From contig JAGGZG010000073.1 of the NCBI GenBank assembly GCA_021162125.1, positions 1-13,453 on the forward strand: a stretch of DNA of 13,453 nucleotides, in the 5' to 3' direction. The position numbers and the translations under genes are program-made. Below are positions 13,041 to 13,453 of the stretch, piece after piece (the first letter of the stretch is position 1; every line of letters starts with the position of its first letter). The DNA comes from Anaerolineae bacterium (GTDB lineage Bacteria; Chloroflexota; Anaerolineae; JACIWR01). Under the pieces are notes generated by a model. It was not told where the DNA came from. It saw only the letters and a program-made list of their open reading frames with translations, and did no database searches.

Positions 13041-13453
13041 ATGCCTGTTTTGAACTCTTCTCTCATTATATGCCTGATCGGATTCGTCTTCATCCTCGGT
13101 TTCGGGGCACTCTCTTACATGCGCCGGCAAGGGCTATCCTCGCGCTTCGCCGTTGAGGGGCTGATTATCACCGGCGTGGGTGCGGTATTCTCCTATACCG
13201 TCGTACCGATCAATTCCCTTCTCTTCCTCGTGATCCTTTACCTCATCACCATGCGCGTGCGCCTGCTCGCCGATCTGGGCAACGGGCTAACCGGTAGAAA
13301 GCGGTACGAGCAGGCGCTCAGCGTCTACCGGTTAGCCCTGCGTCTAGTCCCCGACACTCCCAGCCGGCAGATCATTCTCATCAACCAGGGGGTGACCCAA
13401 TTGTGCATGAAAGCGCCGGAAGCGGCGGTGGCCTCTCTGGAGGAGGCACTTGG
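13041..13453 (+). CDS. Membrane-anchored TPR-like protein (3' end outside window)
   Basis: An open frame of 137 complete codons running off the window. The ATG at 13041 follows GGAG at a spacing of 7 nt. Two hydrophobic segments, LIICLIGFVFILGFGAL (about 8-24) and a longer one, TVVPINSLLFLVILYLI (about 53-69), precede a soluble part. That part has helix-turn-helix repeats of TPR character: RKRYEQALSVYRLALRLVPD followed by AAVASLEEAL, with the typical A....Y..AL..P pattern. The function cannot be told; such proteins usually scaffold complexes at the membrane. It follows a strong terminator, so it is probably a separate transcription unit, but no convincing promoter was seen. Confidence 0.75.
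   Translation, partial: MPVLNSSLIICLIGFVFILGFGALSYMRRQGLSSRFAVEGLIITGVGAVFSYTVVPINSLLFLVILYLITMRVRLLADLGNGLTGRKRYEQALSVYRLALRLVPDTPSRQIILINQGVTQLCMKAPEAAVASLEEAL

Overview
The window looks like a chromosomal segment from a GC-rich bacterium with abundant multi-GAF signalling proteins, a SpoIIE/RsbW/STAS partner-switching set and many palindromic intergenic repeats. That mix is most familiar from Chloroflexota (Anaerolineae-like lineages), but no taxonomic marker gene is present, so this is inference. No rRNA, tRNA or CRISPR array was seen.

Left part (1-2356): a consensus promoter (TTGACA, 17 bp, TACAAT) drives an orphan soluble GAF histidine kinase. After a 285-bp gap holding a degenerate inverted-repeat element comes a coiled-coil/GAF protein on the same strand. 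No response regulator is present.

Middle part (2370-7455, minus strand): a four-gene partner-switching operon, read right to left: STAS antagonist, RsbW-like HATPase, second STAS protein with an altered phospho-loop, and an 1164-residue membrane SpoIIE-type phosphatase with four GAF domains. An extended -10 promoter lies about 120 nt upstream of the first gene. No sigma factor is in view, so the output is unknown.

Divergent spacer (7456-8161): a string of hairpins, a second copy of the TTGACA-17-TACAAT promoter, and a long structured 5' leader in front of a CstA-family transporter.

Right part (8162-12929, plus strand): CstA transporter, small hydrophobic protein, a 455-bp gap containing two MITE-like elements with perfect target-site duplications (10 bp and 8 bp), a paralogous small hydrophobic protein, and two overlapping ArsA/Get3-type ATPases followed by a clear terminator. 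The two ATPases have no cysteine and show complementary loss of switch motifs, suggesting an obligate heterodimer unrelated to arsenite. The small proteins plus the ATPase pair, possibly serving the CstA transporter or the membrane generally, are the best candidate for an undescribed system. A membrane/TPR protein starts at 13041 and runs off the end.
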